Source of the DNA: Pelagimonas sp.
Lineage (GTDB): Bacteria > Pseudomonadota > Alphaproteobacteria > Rhodobacterales > Rhodobacteraceae
Length of the DNA stretch: 64,000 nt
Assembly (NCBI GenBank): GCA_025210455.1
Contig: JAOARQ010000013.1
Location: forward strand, 1 to 64,000
Reading direction: 5' to 3'
Made by a program: the position numbers and the translations under genes. Shown one piece after another: positions 35,196-45,663 of this stretch. Below the pieces are notes generated by a model that ran no database searches, was not told the origin of the DNA, and saw only the letters and a program-made list of their open reading frames with translations. Numbering within the stretch: the stretch's first letter is position 1; each line of letters opens with the position of its first letter.

Positions 35196-36467
35196 ATGAC
35201 CGAAGAACGCCTGAACCTTGCCGATCTCAAAGCCAAGAGTCCCAAAGATCTCTTGGCCATGGCGGAAGAGCTTGAGATCGAAAACGCCTCGACCATGCGT
35301 AAAGGCGAAATGATGTTCCAGATCCTGCGCGAACGCGCAGATGATGGCTGGGAAATCAGTGGGGATGGTGTGTTGGAAGTTCTTCAGGATGGGTTTGGTT
35401 TCCTCAGATCCCCCGAGGCGAACTATCTGTCTGGCCCCGATGACATCTATGTTTCGCCAGATATGATCCGCAAACATTCGCTGCGCACCGGTGACACCAT
35501 TGAAGGGCAGATCAAAGCGCCAGATGGGGAAGAGCGTTACTTTGCTTTGCTGAACGTTACAAAGATCAACTTTGAAGCGCCTGAAAAAGCACGTCATAAG
35601 ATCGCCTTTGACAACCTTACACCGTTGTACCCAGATGAACGCCTGAAAATGGAGATCGAGGATCCAACGATCAAAGATCGCTCTGCGCGGATCATTGATC
35701 TTGTGTCGCCGATTGGGAAAGGTCAGCGGTCTTTGATCGTGGCACCCCCGCGGACAGGTAAAACGGTACTTCTGCAGAACATCGCGCATTCGATCGAGAA
35801 AAATCACCCTGAATGCTATCTGATTGTATTGCTGATCGACGAACGCCCGGAAGAAGTGACCGACATGCAGCGGTCTGTGAAGGGGGAAGTTGTCTCTTCT
35901 ACCTTCGATGAACCAGCTGGTCGTCACGTCGCTGTATCAGAGATGGTGATTGAAAAAGCCAAGCGTTTGGTGGAACATAAACGAGATGTGGTTATCCTTT
36001 TGGATTCGATCACAAGACTTGGTAGGGCTTTCAACACTGTTGTGCCGTCTTCCGGTAAGGTTTTGACAGGTGGTGTTGACGCAAACGCGCTTCAACGCCC
36101 GAAACGTTTCTTTGGTGCTGCGCGCAACATCGAAGAAGGTGGGTCTCTGACCATTATTGCGACCGCTCTGATCGACACCGGATCGCGTATGGACGAGGTT
36201 ATCTTTGAAGAATTCAAAGGGACTGGTAACTCTGAAATCGTTCTGGATCGTAAAGTCGCTGATAAGCGTGTGTTCCCGGCGATTGATATCCTGAAATCAG
36301 GTACGCGGAAGGAAGATCTTCTGGTCGATAAAATTGATCTTCAGAAGACATTTGTTCTGCGCCGCATCCTTAACCCGATGGGCACCACTGATGGGATTGA
36401 GTTCCTGCTTTCCAAGTTGAAACAAACGAAGAGCAACTCTGAGTTCTTCGATTCAATGAATAGCTAA
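35196..36467 (+). CDS. rho: Transcription termination factor Rho
   Basis: Hexameric RNA-DNA helicase that ends transcription. The 423 residues have an N-terminal RNA-binding domain ([40 protein letters not shown]), the Walker A APPRTGKT near residues 183-190, and the Q/R-loop regions. A small hairpin AGGCC-TAAC-GGCCT (35168-35181) lies just before the ribosome binding site. mnmE follows after 6 bases. Confidence 0.98.
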   Translation: MTEERLNLADLKAKSPKDLLAMAEELEIENASTMRKGEMMFQILRERADDGWEISGDGVLEVLQDGFGFLRSPEANYLSGPDDIYVSPDMIRKHSLRTGDTIEGQIKAPDGEERYFALLNVTKINFEAPEKARHKIAFDNLTPLYPDERLKMEIEDPTIKDRSARIIDLVSPIGKGQRSLIVAPPRTGKTVLLQNIAHSIEKNHPECYLIVLLIDERPEEVTDMQRSVKGEVVSSTFDEPAGRHVAVSEMVIEKAKRLVEHKRDVVILLDSITRLGRAFNTVVPSSGKVLTGGVDANALQRPKRFFGAARNIEEGGSLTIIATALIDTGSRMDEVIFEEFKGTGNSEIVLDRKVADKRVFPAIDILKSGTRKEDLLVDKIDLQKTFVLRRILNPMGTTDGIEFLLSKLKQTKSNSEFFDSMNS

Positions 36468-36473
36468 GGTCCG

Positions 36474-37763
36474 ATGGATACAATCTTTGCTTTGGCCAGC
36501 GCTCCGGGTCGTGCCGGAGTGTCCGTTATTCGTGTTTCCGGATCCGAAGCACTGAATGTTGTGCAGAGATTGGCAGGTGATGTTCCCAAAGCGCGCTATG
36601 CCGCGTTGAGAAATTTGAAGGATCAAGATGGTAAACATCTTGATCAAGCTCTTGTTTTAACGTTCGAAAATGACGCGAGCTTCACCGGTGAACCCGTTGC
36701 GGAATTTCATCTGCATGGCAGTATCGCAGTTATTCAGGCTGTTCTGAGCGAATTGTCGTCTATTCCCGGTTTACGGATAGCTGATCCAGGAGAGTTCACA
36801 AGGCGTGCGCTTGAGAACGGGAAAATGGATCTGACACAGGTCGAAGCGCTGTCTGATCTGATTGATGCAGAAACAGAAGCTCAGCGGGATCATGCGCTGC
36901 GTGTCATGAACGGTGCTTTATCTGGTAAAACAGATGAATGGCGGGCACTTCTCATTAGATCTGCTGCGCTTTTGGAAGCAACGATAGATTTTGCTGACGA
37001 AGAGGTGCCCGTTGATGTAACGGATGAAGTTATTGAACTTCTTGCAAAGGTTCGCGTTGATCTGGAGTCAGAACTAGCGAATTTTAAAGCTTCTGAACGG
37101 GTTCGAACTGGATTTGAGATCGCAATCGTTGGCGAACCAAATACAGGTAAATCGACTCTTTTAAACTATCTCGCTGGTCGCAAGGCAGCAATCACATCGG
37201 AAGTCGCAGGAACCACCCGTGATGTGATCGAAGTGCGCATGGATATTGGTGGATTTGCCGTTACGTTGCTTGATACTGCGGGTATTCGCGACACAGATGA
37301 TGCAATCGAAACTATCGGTGTTGATATTGCACGCGAACGCGCTGACGCCGCGGATATCCGCATTCATTTGATCAATACCGGTGAAAAACCAGTATTTGAC
37401 GTTCGAAGTGGGGATGTGGTCGCGATCGCGAAGCAAGACACAGAGCAGCAGGCTGACATCTTTGGTGTTTCAGGTGTTACTGGGAACGGTGTTGACCAAT
37501 TGGTTCAGAAGATCTTGATCGTTCTTTCTGAACGAACACAAAATGTTGGTCTGGCGAGCCGAGAGCGGCATAGAGTTTCGCTGACTAGTGCATTGGGTGG
37601 CATCCAGGAAGCAATCAATTTGCTTGATGCGGGCCCTGACCTATATGATGTCTGTAGTGAAGAGATCAGAGTGGCAGCGCGTGCGCTTGAGGCGCTGGTA
37701 GGGCGGGTTGATGTTGAACACTTGCTTGATGAAATCTTTACTAGCTTCTGCGTTGGGAAATAG
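36474..37763 (+). CDS. mnmE: tRNA modification GTPase MnmE
   Basis: GTPase that with MnmG modifies U34 of certain tRNAs (5-carboxymethylaminomethyl group). The 429-residue protein starts [20 protein letters not shown] (tetrahydrofolate-binding domain), has the G1 motif GEPNTGKST at about 220-228 inside a helical domain, and ends with FCVGK, the conserved C-terminal Cys motif. Somewhat shorter than the E. coli protein. mnmG follows directly. Confidence 0.97.
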   Translation: MDTIFALASAPGRAGVSVIRVSGSEALNVVQRLAGDVPKARYAALRNLKDQDGKHLDQALVLTFENDASFTGEPVAEFHLHGSIAVIQAVLSELSSIPGLRIADPGEFTRRALENGKMDLTQVEALSDLIDAETEAQRDHALRVMNGALSGKTDEWRALLIRSAALLEATIDFADEEVPVDVTDEVIELLAKVRVDLESELANFKASERVRTGFEIAIVGEPNTGKSTLLNYLAGRKAAITSEVAGTTRDVIEVRMDIGGFAVTLLDTAGIRDTDDAIETIGVDIARERADAADIRIHLINTGEKPVFDVRSGDVVAIAKQDTEQQADIFGVSGVTGNGVDQLVQKILIVLSERTQNVGLASRERHRVSLTSALGGIQEAINLLDAGPDLYDVCSEEIRVAARALEALVGRVDVEHLLDEIFTSFCVGK

Positions 37764-37765
37764 GA

Positions 37766-39652
37766 GTGTTTCACGTGAAACATTGCGATTTTGATGTGAT
37801 AGTCGTTGGCGGTGGACATGCCGGTACCGAAGCAGCGACAGCGGCTGCGCGATATGGTGCAAACACAGCTTTGATCACATTGCGGGGTTCTGATCTTGGT
37901 GTCATGTCGTGTAATCCCGCGATCGGCGGGCTTGGCAAGGGGCATCTTGTGCGTGAGATCGACGCCCTCGATGGGATCATGGGGCGCGTCGCAGATAAAG
38001 CCGGTATCCAATATCGCCTGCTGAACCGAAGAAAAGGGCCAGCTGTTCAGGGGCCTAGGGCGCAAGCAGATCGAAAGCTCTATCAGAAAGCAATGATCTC
38101 TGAAATTGAGGGAACTGAAAACCTTACATTGATATGTGGTGAGGTGACTGATTTCCTAATGAAAGATGGGCGTATCACCGGTGTTGAACTCGGAGATAAC
38201 AGTCAAGTACGAGCTAAGTCAGTTATTTTGACCAGCGGTACATTTCTCCGCGGGATCATTCACATTGGTGAGGAAAAAACACAAGGCGGTCGGATGGGTG
38301 ATCGCGCCTCTGTGAGACTTGCCGAGAAAATTGATGATTTTGGGCTGCCTCTTGGGCGGTTAAAAACTGGCACGCCACCAAGACTGAATGGTAAAACTAT
38401 CAACTGGGATATTTTGGATCGTCAGGATGGTGATGAGAATCCAGTTATGTTCTCATTCATGAATGCCGCGCCCAGTGCCAGGCAGATTTCCTGCGGAATT
38501 ACCCATACGAACTTGAAAACACATGAGATAATCGAAAAAAATCTCAAGCGTTCAGCCATGTATGGCGGGTATATCGACGGTGTTGGCCCTCGATATTGCC
38601 CATCTATCGAAGATAAGATCGTGCGTTTTTCGGATAAAGAATCACACCAGATCTTTCTAGAACCAGAGGGGCTGGATGACACTACCGTCTATCCCAATGG
38701 CATCTCAACTTCATTACCTGAAGATGTGCAGTATGACTACGTGCGCTCAATTGTAGGCTTAGAAAACGTTGAAATTGTTCAGCCAGGCTATGCAATTGAG
38801 TATGACTATATTGATCCACGTGCACTTAGCTCAACGTTACAGTTAAGGTCAGTGCCCGGTTTGTATCTTGCTGGGCAGATTAATGGTACAACAGGTTACG
38901 AAGAGGCTGCTGCACAGGGAATGGTGGCTGGCTTAAACGCAGCGGCAGAGGCCTTTTCGCAAGATAAAATTGAGTTTTCGAGAACAAGCAGCTATATTGG
39001 TGTAATGGTCGATGATCTGACGACTCGAGGTGTGGCAGAACCCTATCGTATGTTTACTAGCCGCGCAGAGTTTCGACTTAGTCTGAGAGCTGACAATGCT
39101 GATCAGCGTCTGACACCTTTGGCCATTGAACGTGAGTTTATTTCTGAGTCTCGCAAGCAGCGCTTTGCAGAAAAGATGGACGCGCTGGATAGCGCGCGTC
39201 AGGTGTTAACCGAAACAATGTTCACTCCAAATCAGCTACAAAGCATGGGTGTCAGTGTTAATTTGGACGGTACCAAGCGTAGTGCTTACCAGTTGCTATC
39301 TTTCAAAGATGTTAACTTTCACATGCTGTTAAATCTGAATGGTGATTTTAAAGAGCTTGATCAGGCATCGGTTTCTCAGCTTGAAAAGGAAGCTCTCTAT
39401 GCAAACTACATTGAGAGGCAAGCGAAGGATGTCGCTTTGCTGCGCAAAGATGAAGAGTTGGTAATTCCATCTGATTTTTCTTTTGCGGATCTTCCAGGGT
39501 TGTCGACGGAGCTACAAAATAAGCTGTTGATGAATCGTCCCGAGAATATTTCACAAGCCTCTCGTATTGACGGTATGACGCCAGCTGCCTTGGCTTTGTT
39601 GGTTGCGAAGATAAAGTCCCGCAAGAGAGCAGGGAAAAAGAATGCATCATAA
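37766..39652 (+). CDS. mnmG: tRNA modification enzyme MnmG (GidA)
   Basis: FAD-dependent partner of MnmE. The 628-residue frame contains [20 protein letters not shown] (FAD binding), [38 protein letters not shown] and [20 protein letters not shown]. The first possible start, GTG 37766, overlaps AGGAG (37762-37766); GTG 37775 has this site at better spacing and would give [11 protein letters not shown], so the true start may be 37775. A perfect parS palindrome covers the start region. Confidence 0.96.
   Translation: MFHVKHCDFDVIVVGGGHAGTEAATAAARYGANTALITLRGSDLGVMSCNPAIGGLGKGHLVREIDALDGIMGRVADKAGIQYRLLNRRKGPAVQGPRAQADRKLYQKAMISEIEGTENLTLICGEVTDFLMKDGRITGVELGDNSQVRAKSVILTSGTFLRGIIHIGEEKTQGGRMGDRASVRLAEKIDDFGLPLGRLKTGTPPRLNGKTINWDILDRQDGDENPVMFSFMNAAPSARQISCGITHTNLKTHEIIEKNLKRSAMYGGYIDGVGPRYCPSIEDKIVRFSDKESHQIFLEPEGLDDTTVYPNGISTSLPEDVQYDYVRSIVGLENVEIVQPGYAIEYDYIDPRALSSTLQLRSVPGLYLAGQINGTTGYEEAAAQGMVAGLNAAAEAFSQDKIEFSRTSSYIGVMVDDLTTRGVAEPYRMFTSRAEFRLSLRADNADQRLTPLAIEREFISESRKQRFAEKMDALDSARQVLTETMFTPNQLQSMGVSVNLDGTKRSAYQLLSFKDVNFHMLLNLNGDFKELDQASVSQLEKEALYANYIERQAKDVALLRKDEELVIPSDFSFADLPGLSTELQNKLLMNRPENISQASRIDGMTPAALALLVAKIKSRKRAGKKNAS
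37767..37782. promoter_or_regulatory. parS centromere site in the mnmG start region
   Basis: The sequence TGTTTCACGTGAAACA is a perfect 16-bp palindrome identical to the widely conserved ParB-binding site of bacterial chromosomes. It overlaps both candidate start codons of mnmG and is 3.3 kb upstream of parB. ParB loading here would nucleate the partition complex close to the origin. Confidence 0.93.
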
Positions 39653-40256
39653 TATCTTTGATGATGTTTCACGTGAAACATTGGATCGTCTGGAAGCATA
39701 TCTTACACTTTTGCAAAAATGGAACCCTAAGATTAATCTGGTGTCAAAGTCGACATTAGCCGATGCATGGGGGCGGCACTTTGTAGACTCCGCACAGATT
39801 TTTCAGTTTGCGCCAGAAGATGTGAACAACTGGCTGGATCTTGGAAGTGGGGGCGGGTTCCCCGGGCTGGTGTTGTCCACCTTAGCGATGGAAAAGCGCC
39901 CAGATCTAAAGGTGACACTTGTCGAAAGTGATGCGCGGAAATCTGTTTTTCTGAACACAGTTAAGCGCGAGCTAAACCTGACAAACACGATCGTCGAAAC
40001 CTCGCGAATCGAAACTCTGAAACCGCAGAATGCAGACGTAATTTCAGCTCGTGCCTTGGCTTCACTCACAGATCTTCTTGGATTTTCGCAGCGCCATCTT
40101 GCACAAAAAGGTATCGCCCTCTTCCCGAAAGGCGAAAGTTGGGGAAAAGAATGTGGACAAGCGCAAGAGCAGTGGAAATTCACCTACACAGCGCATAAAA
40201 GTGTAACTGACCCAGATGCAGTAATACTTGAAGTGAGGGATCTTTCTTATGACTGA
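39642..40256 (+). CDS. rsmG: 16S rRNA (guanine-N7) methyltransferase RsmG (GidB)
   Basis: Methylates G527 (E. coli numbering) of 16S rRNA. The 204 residues contain [31 protein letters not shown], the S-adenosylmethionine motif [16 protein letters not shown] and [12 protein letters not shown]. It overlaps mnmG by 11 bases and parA by 8. The codons for DVSRET are the parS palindrome. Confidence 0.97.
   Translation: MHHNIFDDVSRETLDRLEAYLTLLQKWNPKINLVSKSTLADAWGRHFVDSAQIFQFAPEDVNNWLDLGSGGGFPGLVLSTLAMEKRPDLKVTLVESDARKSVFLNTVKRELNLTNTIVETSRIETLKPQNADVISARALASLTDLLGFSQRHLAQKGIALFPKGESWGKECGQAQEQWKFTYTAHKSVTDPDAVILEVRDLSYD
39665..39680. promoter_or_regulatory. parS centromere site inside rsmG
   Basis: Second perfect copy of TGTTTCACGTGAAACA, here read by the ribosome as part of DVSRET near the RsmG N-terminus. 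It is 1.9 kb from the first copy and about 600 bases from parA. Confidence 0.93.
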
Positions 40257-41058
40257 TCGGCAGCGTTCAGACGAACCAAAGATTATTGCCGTAGCCAACC
40301 AAAAAGGCGGAGTAGGAAAGACAACAACAACTATTAACCTGGGCGCGGCTTTATGTGAACTGGGTTATCAGGTTCTGATTGTGGATCTCGACCCTCAGGG
40401 GAACGCGTCTACTGGTCTTGGTGTTGAACCTGAAGATCGCGAATATACTACCTACGAATTTATGCTGGAAGATCTCGATCTTTCTGATGTTATTCTGGAA
40501 ACAACGACCCGAAATCTGTCGTTGATCCCTTCGACTGTAGATCTGTCATCTGCCGATATTGAACTGATTTCCAACGAGAAACGCAGCTATCTGTTGCATG
40601 ATGCAATGCGCCAGTCGCAATTGGCTGAGTATTGTTTTGACTACATCTTGATTGATTGCCCGCCATCTCTAAACCTGTTGACTGTGAACGCGATGGTCGC
40701 GGCTCATTCGGTTTTGGTTCCGTTGCAAAGTGAATTTTTTGCCTTGGAAGGACTGTCACAGTTGATGATGACCATCAGAGAAGTGCGCCAGACGGTAAAT
40801 CCAAAACTTCGGATCGAGGGCATTGTTCTGACAATGTATGATGCGCGGAATAATCTGTCTCAGCAGGTAGAGGCCGACGCACGCGACAATCTTGGTGAAC
40901 TCGTATTCAGCTCGGTTATCCCTCGCAATGTGCGCGTATCGGAATCGCCTTCTTACGCGATGCCTGTGCTCAGCTACGATACCTCTTCCAAAGGATCGAT
41001 TGCCTATCGGGCGCTGGCGCGTGAACTGGTCCAAAAGAACGAAACTCTGGCCGCCTAA
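40249..41058 (+). CDS. parA: Chromosome partitioning ATPase ParA
   Basis: Deviant Walker ATPase that moves ParB-parS complexes during chromosome segregation. The 269 residues have the motif KGGVGKTT at about 19-26 (IIAVANQKGGVGKTTTTINL), DLDPQGNASTGLG and DYILIDCPPSLNLLTVNAMV. It lacks an N-terminal DNA-binding domain, as in chromosomal Soj/ParA. parB follows after 41 bases. Confidence 0.98.
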   Translation: MTDRQRSDEPKIIAVANQKGGVGKTTTTINLGAALCELGYQVLIVDLDPQGNASTGLGVEPEDREYTTYEFMLEDLDLSDVILETTTRNLSLIPSTVDLSSADIELISNEKRSYLLHDAMRQSQLAEYCFDYILIDCPPSLNLLTVNAMVAAHSVLVPLQSEFFALEGLSQLMMTIREVRQTVNPKLRIEGIVLTMYDARNNLSQQVEADARDNLGELVFSSVIPRNVRVSESPSYAMPVLSYDTSSKGSIAYRALARELVQKNETLAA

Positions 41059-41099
41059 GAGGCCGTTCGCTGGTAAAGCGGTATAAAAGGGGCACCATC

Positions 41100-42014
41100 A
41101 TGGGATCGAAAAAAATGGAAAAGAAAGATCAACGTCGCGGCTTGGGACGCGGTTTGTCAGCTTTGATGGCAGATGTCACACCTGCCGAAGTTGCTCAAGC
41201 CCCCGATGCATCGCGTCGCCCAGATCGTCTGGTGCCGATTGAACAAATCGTCCCAAATCCGGATCAGCCACGACGCACATTTACGCCAGACCAGTTGGAT
41301 GAACTGGCCAACTCCATCCGCACAAAGGGCGTGATTCAACCTCTCATCGTGCGGGTAAATCCCAAAAACGAAGATCAATACGAAATCGTTGCCGGGGAAC
41401 GCCGCTGGCGCGCCGCACAAATGGCGCAGTTGCACGAACTTCCGGTTCTGGTGCGCGAATTCGACGATACCGAAGTTCTCGAAGTTGCCATCATCGAGAA
41501 TATTCAACGCGCGGATCTGAACCCAATCGAAGAGGCCGCCGGTTTCCGTCAGCTGATGTTCAAATTCGGCCACACGCAGGAAAAACTGGCCGAAGCGCTG
41601 GGTAAATCCCGCAGCCATATCGCTAACCTATTGCGATTGTTGAACCTGCCGGAATCGGTCAAAGACTATGTTGCAGATGGCACGCTGTCAGCCGGCCATG
41701 CCCGCGCGTTGATCACAGCCACCAATCCGGAAGAGCTGGCAAAGATTGTCATCGAAAAAGGTCTGTCCGTTCGCGATACTGAAAAGCTGGTCAAAGGCAC
41801 CTTGATGACCAAGGAAAAGCCCAAGCCTAGCGGTTCGTTCAAAGTCGAAAAAGACGCCGACACAAAAGCCCTGGAAGGGGATCTTTCCGCTGCTTTGACG
41901 ATGAAGGTGAAAATTGATCACAAACCGGGCCAAGAAAAAGGCAAGCTGACCATCAATTACGATACTCTGGAGCAGCTAGACGCGCTTTGCGCGATCCTTT
42001 CAACGCCGAACTAA
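41100..42014 (+). CDS. parB: Chromosome partitioning protein ParB
   Basis: CTP-dependent DNA clamp that loads at parS and spreads. The 304 residues contain RRGLGRGLSALMADV at the N-terminus (ParA interaction), the CTP-binding stretch around QPLIVRV and GERRWRAAQ, the helix-turn-helix region EKLAEALGKSRSHIANLLRL, and a C-terminal dimerisation domain. ATG 41100 is used; ATG 41115 is an alternative. The stop overlaps the stop of convergent hemW. Confidence 0.97.
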   Translation: MGSKKMEKKDQRRGLGRGLSALMADVTPAEVAQAPDASRRPDRLVPIEQIVPNPDQPRRTFTPDQLDELANSIRTKGVIQPLIVRVNPKNEDQYEIVAGERRWRAAQMAQLHELPVLVREFDDTEVLEVAIIENIQRADLNPIEEAAGFRQLMFKFGHTQEKLAEALGKSRSHIANLLRLLNLPESVKDYVADGTLSAGHARALITATNPEELAKIVIEKGLSVRDTEKLVKGTLMTKEKPKPSGSFKVEKDADTKALEGDLSAALTMKVKIDHKPGQEKGKLTINYDTLEQLDALCAILSTPN

Positions 42015-43195
42015 GGCAGCAGTTCCCGGATAACAGCATTCAAAACCAAGCGACCTTCGGATGTCACCCCGAGGGTCGTTTTGTCTTTCCAAAGCAATCC
42101 ATAGCCACAAAGCCGGTCAATGGCCTCATCTGGTGCAATCGTGGGATCCATTTCGCGCAGAACGCTTAGGTCTAGGCCTTCGACAACACGCAACCCCATC
42201 ATCAGGTGTTCACCTACCTGATCTTGTGTTGTCAGGTCAAAGCGGCTCTCATCGCCATTCCCAGCCTCAACCGCTTCAATCCATTTCCCAGGCGCAGCCC
42301 AGGCGGCATTCCCAACTCGCTGGCTCCCAAAGCTTAACCGCCCATGTGCACCGGGCCCAATCCCGGCCCAGTCGCCATAGCGCCAGTAAATCAAGTTATG
42401 CCGCGACATATCTTCGGGCGCTGCGTGATTGGAAATCTCATAGGCGGGCAGGCCAGCGGTATCACACAGATCCTGTGTCGCCTCATACATATCCGCCGCC
42501 AGATCTTCGTCTGGCAAACCGCGCAATCGGCCAGCGTTCAAGCGATCCCCAAAAGCTGTGCCCTGTTCTATTGTCAGCTGATACAGCGAAAGATGTGTAA
42601 CGCCGATGGTCAGCGCCTCGCGCAGTTCAGCCTTCCAATCTGTTACAGATTGATCCTGCCGCGCGTAAATCAGATCAAAGCTCACACGGCCAAAGGTGTT
42701 CTGGGCCGTGTCAATCGCAGCCCGTGCCTCGCCGACATCATGCAGCCGCCCCAGCCGTCGCAGATCAGCGTCGTTCAACGCCTGTACACCCAGCGAAACG
42801 CGATTGACGCCTGCCTCGGCAATGCCGCGAAATCGTTCTGCCTCAACAGAACTGGGATTGGCTTCCAAAGTGATTTCAATATCGTTGGCCCAGGTCCATG
42901 CGTCACGGGCAGCGTTCAAAACCGCCTCAACGGTTGAGGGCAACATCAGGGATGGTGTGCCGCCGCCAAAGAAAATCGAACTCAGAACCCGACCGGGTGT
43001 CTGTGCCGCGACACGCTCGATTTCGCGCACCAGGGCGCGTGCCCAACGGCTTTGATCCACATGGCGCACCACATGGCTGTTAAAGTCGCAGTAGGGGCAT
43101 TTCGCCTCGCAAAAGGGCCAGTGAACATACAGCCCGAACCCGGCCCTTTGCCAATTCTCAGTCAAAGCATCCAGCCACAAACTTGCGGAAGGCAT
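42011..43195 (-). CDS. hemW: Radical SAM heme chaperone HemW
   Basis: Homolog of coproporphyrinogen oxidase HemN now known as a heme chaperone. The 4Fe-4S radical-SAM motif [10 protein letters not shown] appears right after [10 protein letters not shown]; further landmarks are [33 protein letters not shown] and [18 protein letters not shown]. Start uncertain: ATG 43195 overlaps the rdgB end by 38 bases; TTG 43165 is possible and closer to the conserved part. The frame is open far upstream but that part only shadows rdgB. Confidence 0.93.
   Translation of the reverse strand: MPSASLWLDALTENWQRAGFGLYVHWPFCEAKCPYCDFNSHVVRHVDQSRWARALVREIERVAAQTPGRVLSSIFFGGGTPSLMLPSTVEAVLNAARDAWTWANDIEITLEANPSSVEAERFRGIAEAGVNRVSLGVQALNDADLRRLGRLHDVGEARAAIDTAQNTFGRVSFDLIYARQDQSVTDWKAELREALTIGVTHLSLYQLTIEQGTAFGDRLNAGRLRGLPDEDLAADMYEATQDLCDTAGLPAYEISNHAAPEDMSRHNLIYWRYGDWAGIGPGAHGRLSFGSQRVGNAAWAAPGKWIEAVEAGNGDESRFDLTTQDQVGEHLMMGLRVVEGLDLSVLREMDPTIAPDEAIDRLCGYGLLWKDKTTLGVTSEGRLVLNAVIRELLP
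42051..42088 (+). terminator. parB terminator inside the hemW 3' end
   Basis: Stem CGACCTTCGG / CCGAGGGTCG (one G-T wobble) with loop ATGTCACC is followed by TTTTGTCTTT on the plus strand. It begins 36 bases after the parB stop, within the C-terminal codons of hemW. Confidence 0.75.
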
Positions 43196-43769
43196 CGGCG
43201 CGGTGGCTGATGCGGTTCTTTTCGTCAAAATCCATTTCACCAAAGGTGATGTCATAGCCATCCGGTTGGAAGATCGGATCATAGCCATGACCTTCGACGC
43301 CGCGCATTGGCCAGACGACCTGACCTTCAACGATTCCGGCAAAGACTTCGTCGTGCCCATCTGGAAAGGCTAGAACCAGCGTGCTGCAGAACCGCGCGGT
43401 CCATGGCTGTGCCGCGCCTTTTGCAACCAGCAGGTCGTGGCTTTTGGTCATCGCCATCTTGAAATCACGGCCATCGCCGGTTTCCGCCCAATCCGCAGTA
43501 TAGACACCGGGTTGCTTGTCCAGCGCGTCGATCTCAATACCGCTGTCATCTGACAGGGCAGGGAGACCGGTTGCCTTTGCCGCCGCATGGGCTTTGATCC
43601 GGGCGTTTTCAACAAAGGTGGTGCCGTCTTCGATCGGTTCCGGCAGATCCATCTCTTTTGCGCCCACGACGCTTACCCCAAAAGGGGCAAGCAGTTCGCG
43701 GATCTCTTCCAGCTTTCCGGCGTTATGTGTGGCGACCAACAGGCGGTTGCCGTCAAATTTGCGGCTCAT
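43158..43769 (-). CDS. rdgB: XTP/dITP diphosphatase RdgB (HAM1)
   Basis: Removes inosine and xanthosine triphosphates from the nucleotide pool. The 203 residues contain [20 protein letters not shown], the [20 protein letters not shown] active-site region, and the C-terminal [20 protein letters not shown]. It overlaps rph by four bases (ATGA), the usual rph-rdgB-hemW order. Confidence 0.97.
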   Translation of the reverse strand: MSRKFDGNRLLVATHNAGKLEEIRELLAPFGVSVVGAKEMDLPEPIEDGTTFVENARIKAHAAAKATGLPALSDDSGIEIDALDKQPGVYTADWAETGDGRDFKMAMTKSHDLLVAKGAAQPWTARFCSTLVLAFPDGHDEVFAGIVEGQVVWPMRGVEGHGYDPIFQPDGYDITFGEMDFDEKNRISHRADAFRKFVAGCFD

Positions 43770-44479
43770 TCCGTTGCTGCCTTTTGCGCGGCCACCAGTT
43801 CAGTCACGCCTTTGTCAGCCAGATCCATCAGCTGGTTTTGCTGATCGCGGCTAAAGGTCGATCCTTCGGCGCTCATCTGCACTTCGATCAGCTGACCATT
43901 GCCCAGCATGATAAAGTTGCCATCTACACCGGCTTCGGAATCTTCGGGGTAATCCAGATCCAGCACTGGCTGGCCCGCATAGATACCACATGACACCGCC
44001 GCAACGGGGGAAATCAGCGGATCGGTTTTGATGTCGCCAGCTTTCAACAGCTTGTTCACCGCCAGACGCAGCGCCACCCAACCCCCGGTGATAGATGCGC
44101 AACGCGTGCCGCCATCAGCCTGAATCACATCACAGTCGACAGTGATCTGACGTTCACCCAGTGCATTGCGATCTACGCCAGCACGCAGCGCGCGACCAAT
44201 CAGGCGTTGAATTTCAACAGTGCGGCCACCCTGCTTGCCCGTCGCTGCTTCACGACGCATGCGCGAAGATGTCGAACGTGGCAGCATGCCGTATTCCGCG
44301 GTGACCCAGCCTTGGCCTGACCCTTTGATAAAAGGCGGCACGCGCTCTTCCAGCGATGCGGTGCACAGCACATGTGTATCACCCATCTTGATCAGGCAGG
44401 ATCCCTCTGCGTGTTTTGTTGCGCCTGTCTCGATTGTGACTGCGCGCATTTCATCCAGTTTACGTCCCGAAGGTCTCAT
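43766..44479 (-). CDS. rph: Ribonuclease PH
   Basis: Phosphorolytic exoribonuclease trimming tRNA 3' ends. The 237 residues begin [20 protein letters not shown] and include [60 protein letters not shown] and [20 protein letters not shown]. First gene of the leftward rph-rdgB-hemW set, divergent from hrcA. Confidence 0.98.
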   Translation of the reverse strand: MRPSGRKLDEMRAVTIETGATKHAEGSCLIKMGDTHVLCTASLEERVPPFIKGSGQGWVTAEYGMLPRSTSSRMRREAATGKQGGRTVEIQRLIGRALRAGVDRNALGERQITVDCDVIQADGGTRCASITGGWVALRLAVNKLLKAGDIKTDPLISPVAAVSCGIYAGQPVLDLDYPEDSEAGVDGNFIMLGNGQLIEVQMSAEGSTFSRDQQNQLMDLADKGVTELVAAQKAATE

Positions 44480-44482
44480 GAC

Positions 44483-44523
44483 TTATCCCCATAATTGTTA
44501 GACTTGGGGATAAACGCCCCAAG
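44483..44523. promoter_or_regulatory. Nested inverted repeats between rph and hrcA
   Basis: TTATCCCCA (44483-44491) and TGGGGATAA (44505-44513) form a perfect 9-bp inverted repeat with a 13-base spacer. CTTGGGG (44503-44509) and CCCCAAG (44517-44523) form a second one that shares the right arm. The pair lies 4 bases upstream of the rph start and 66 upstream of hrcA. It could be an operator or alternative RNA hairpins in the rph leader. It is not a CIRCE element. Confidence 0.45.
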
Positions 44524-44588
44524 CCCAAAGGTGCAACCCCGATTGACGATTCCTTCCCAAGACCTTTAATGACCTTGAAGGGAAAACC

Positions 44589-45653
44589 ATGTCCGATACG
44601 CAGGAAATTCTGTCTCAGCTGAATGATCGCTCACGCGAGGTGTTTCGCCGCGTGGTCGAAGGCTATCTGGAAAGCGGTGATCCCGTGGGATCGCGCAGTT
44701 TGACACGCACCCTGTCTGAAAAAGTATCAGCCGCGACAATCCGCAATGTGATGCAGGATCTTGAGTTTCTGGGCCTGCTGGACAGCCCCCATGTCAGTGC
44801 CGGGCGCATTCCGACGCAGGCTGGGCTGCGGATGTTTGTTGATGGCCTGCTGGAAGTCCGCGAATTGGACAACACAGACCGCGAAAAAATTGACGCCACC
44901 ATGGGCAGCAATGCCTCGGATGTGGGCGGGTTGCTGGATCGTGTTGGCGCGGCCTTGTCGGGCGTCACGCAGGGGGCGTCGCTGGTGCTGACACCAAAAC
45001 ACGAAGCACCGCTAAAGCACATCGAATTTGTCTCGCTCGCGCAGGATCGTGCGCTGGTGGTGATTGTTTTTGCAGATGGTCAGGTAGAAAACCGCGTCTT
45101 CACCCCGCCACCAGGCCAAACCCCTTCCTCGATGCGCGAAGCGGCGAATTTCGTGAACGCCTTGCTTGAGGGGCGCACCCTATCAGAACTGCGTACCGTC
45201 ATGCGGGCCGAGGTCGCGCGGCGCCGGCAGGAACTGGATACCTTGGCAGCGCAGCTTGTCGAATCGGGGATCGCCGTTTGGGAAAATGACCACGCCACAT
45301 CAGAGCGTCTGATCGTGCGGGGCAGGGCGAATCTTCTCGAAGACAGCGCCGCCGAAGAAGAGCTGGACCTGATTAGAAACCTGTTTGATGACCTGGAACG
45401 CAAGCGCGACATCGCCGAATTTCTGGAACTGACCGATGAAGGCGAGGGCGTGCGCATTTTTATTGGCTCAGAGAACAAACTTTTTTCTCTTTCGGGTTCC
45501 TCTTTGGTGGTGTCTCCCTATATGAACGCTGATCGAAAGATCATCGGTGCGGTGGGCGTGATCGGCCCGACGCGCCTGAACTATGGCCGGATTGTTCCGA
45601 TTGTGGACTATACGGCGCAACTGGTTGGCAAATTGATTACTGACCGGAGCTAG
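44589..45653 (+). CDS. hrcA: Heat-inducible transcription repressor HrcA
   Basis: Repressor of chaperone operons that binds CIRCE elements. The 354-residue product has a winged-helix N-terminus (NDRSREVFRRVVEGYLESGD, VGSRSLTRTLSEKVSAATIR), SPHVSAGRIPTQAGLRMFVD, and the C-terminal MNADRKIIGAVGVIGPTRLN. No CIRCE sequence is visible ahead of hrcA or grpE here, so its targets probably lie elsewhere. grpE follows after 10 bases. Confidence 0.97.
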   Translation: MSDTQEILSQLNDRSREVFRRVVEGYLESGDPVGSRSLTRTLSEKVSAATIRNVMQDLEFLGLLDSPHVSAGRIPTQAGLRMFVDGLLEVRELDNTDREKIDATMGSNASDVGGLLDRVGAALSGVTQGASLVLTPKHEAPLKHIEFVSLAQDRALVVIVFADGQVENRVFTPPPGQTPSSMREAANFVNALLEGRTLSELRTVMRAEVARRRQELDTLAAQLVESGIAVWENDHATSERLIVRGRANLLEDSAAEEELDLIRNLFDDLERKRDIAEFLELTDEGEGVRIFIGSENKLFSLSGSSLVVSPYMNADRKIIGAVGVIGPTRLNYGRIVPIVDYTAQLVGKLITDRS

Positions 45654-45663
45654 AGGTAGAGAT

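Noticed and set aside
35172-35927. A 251-codon open frame opposite rho
   Set aside because: It mirrors conserved rho codons and shows no family features or ribosome binding site.
44480-44588. CIRCE element expected ahead of hrcA
   Set aside because: TTAGCACTC-N9-GAGTGCTAA is absent; the dyads present here have a different sequence.
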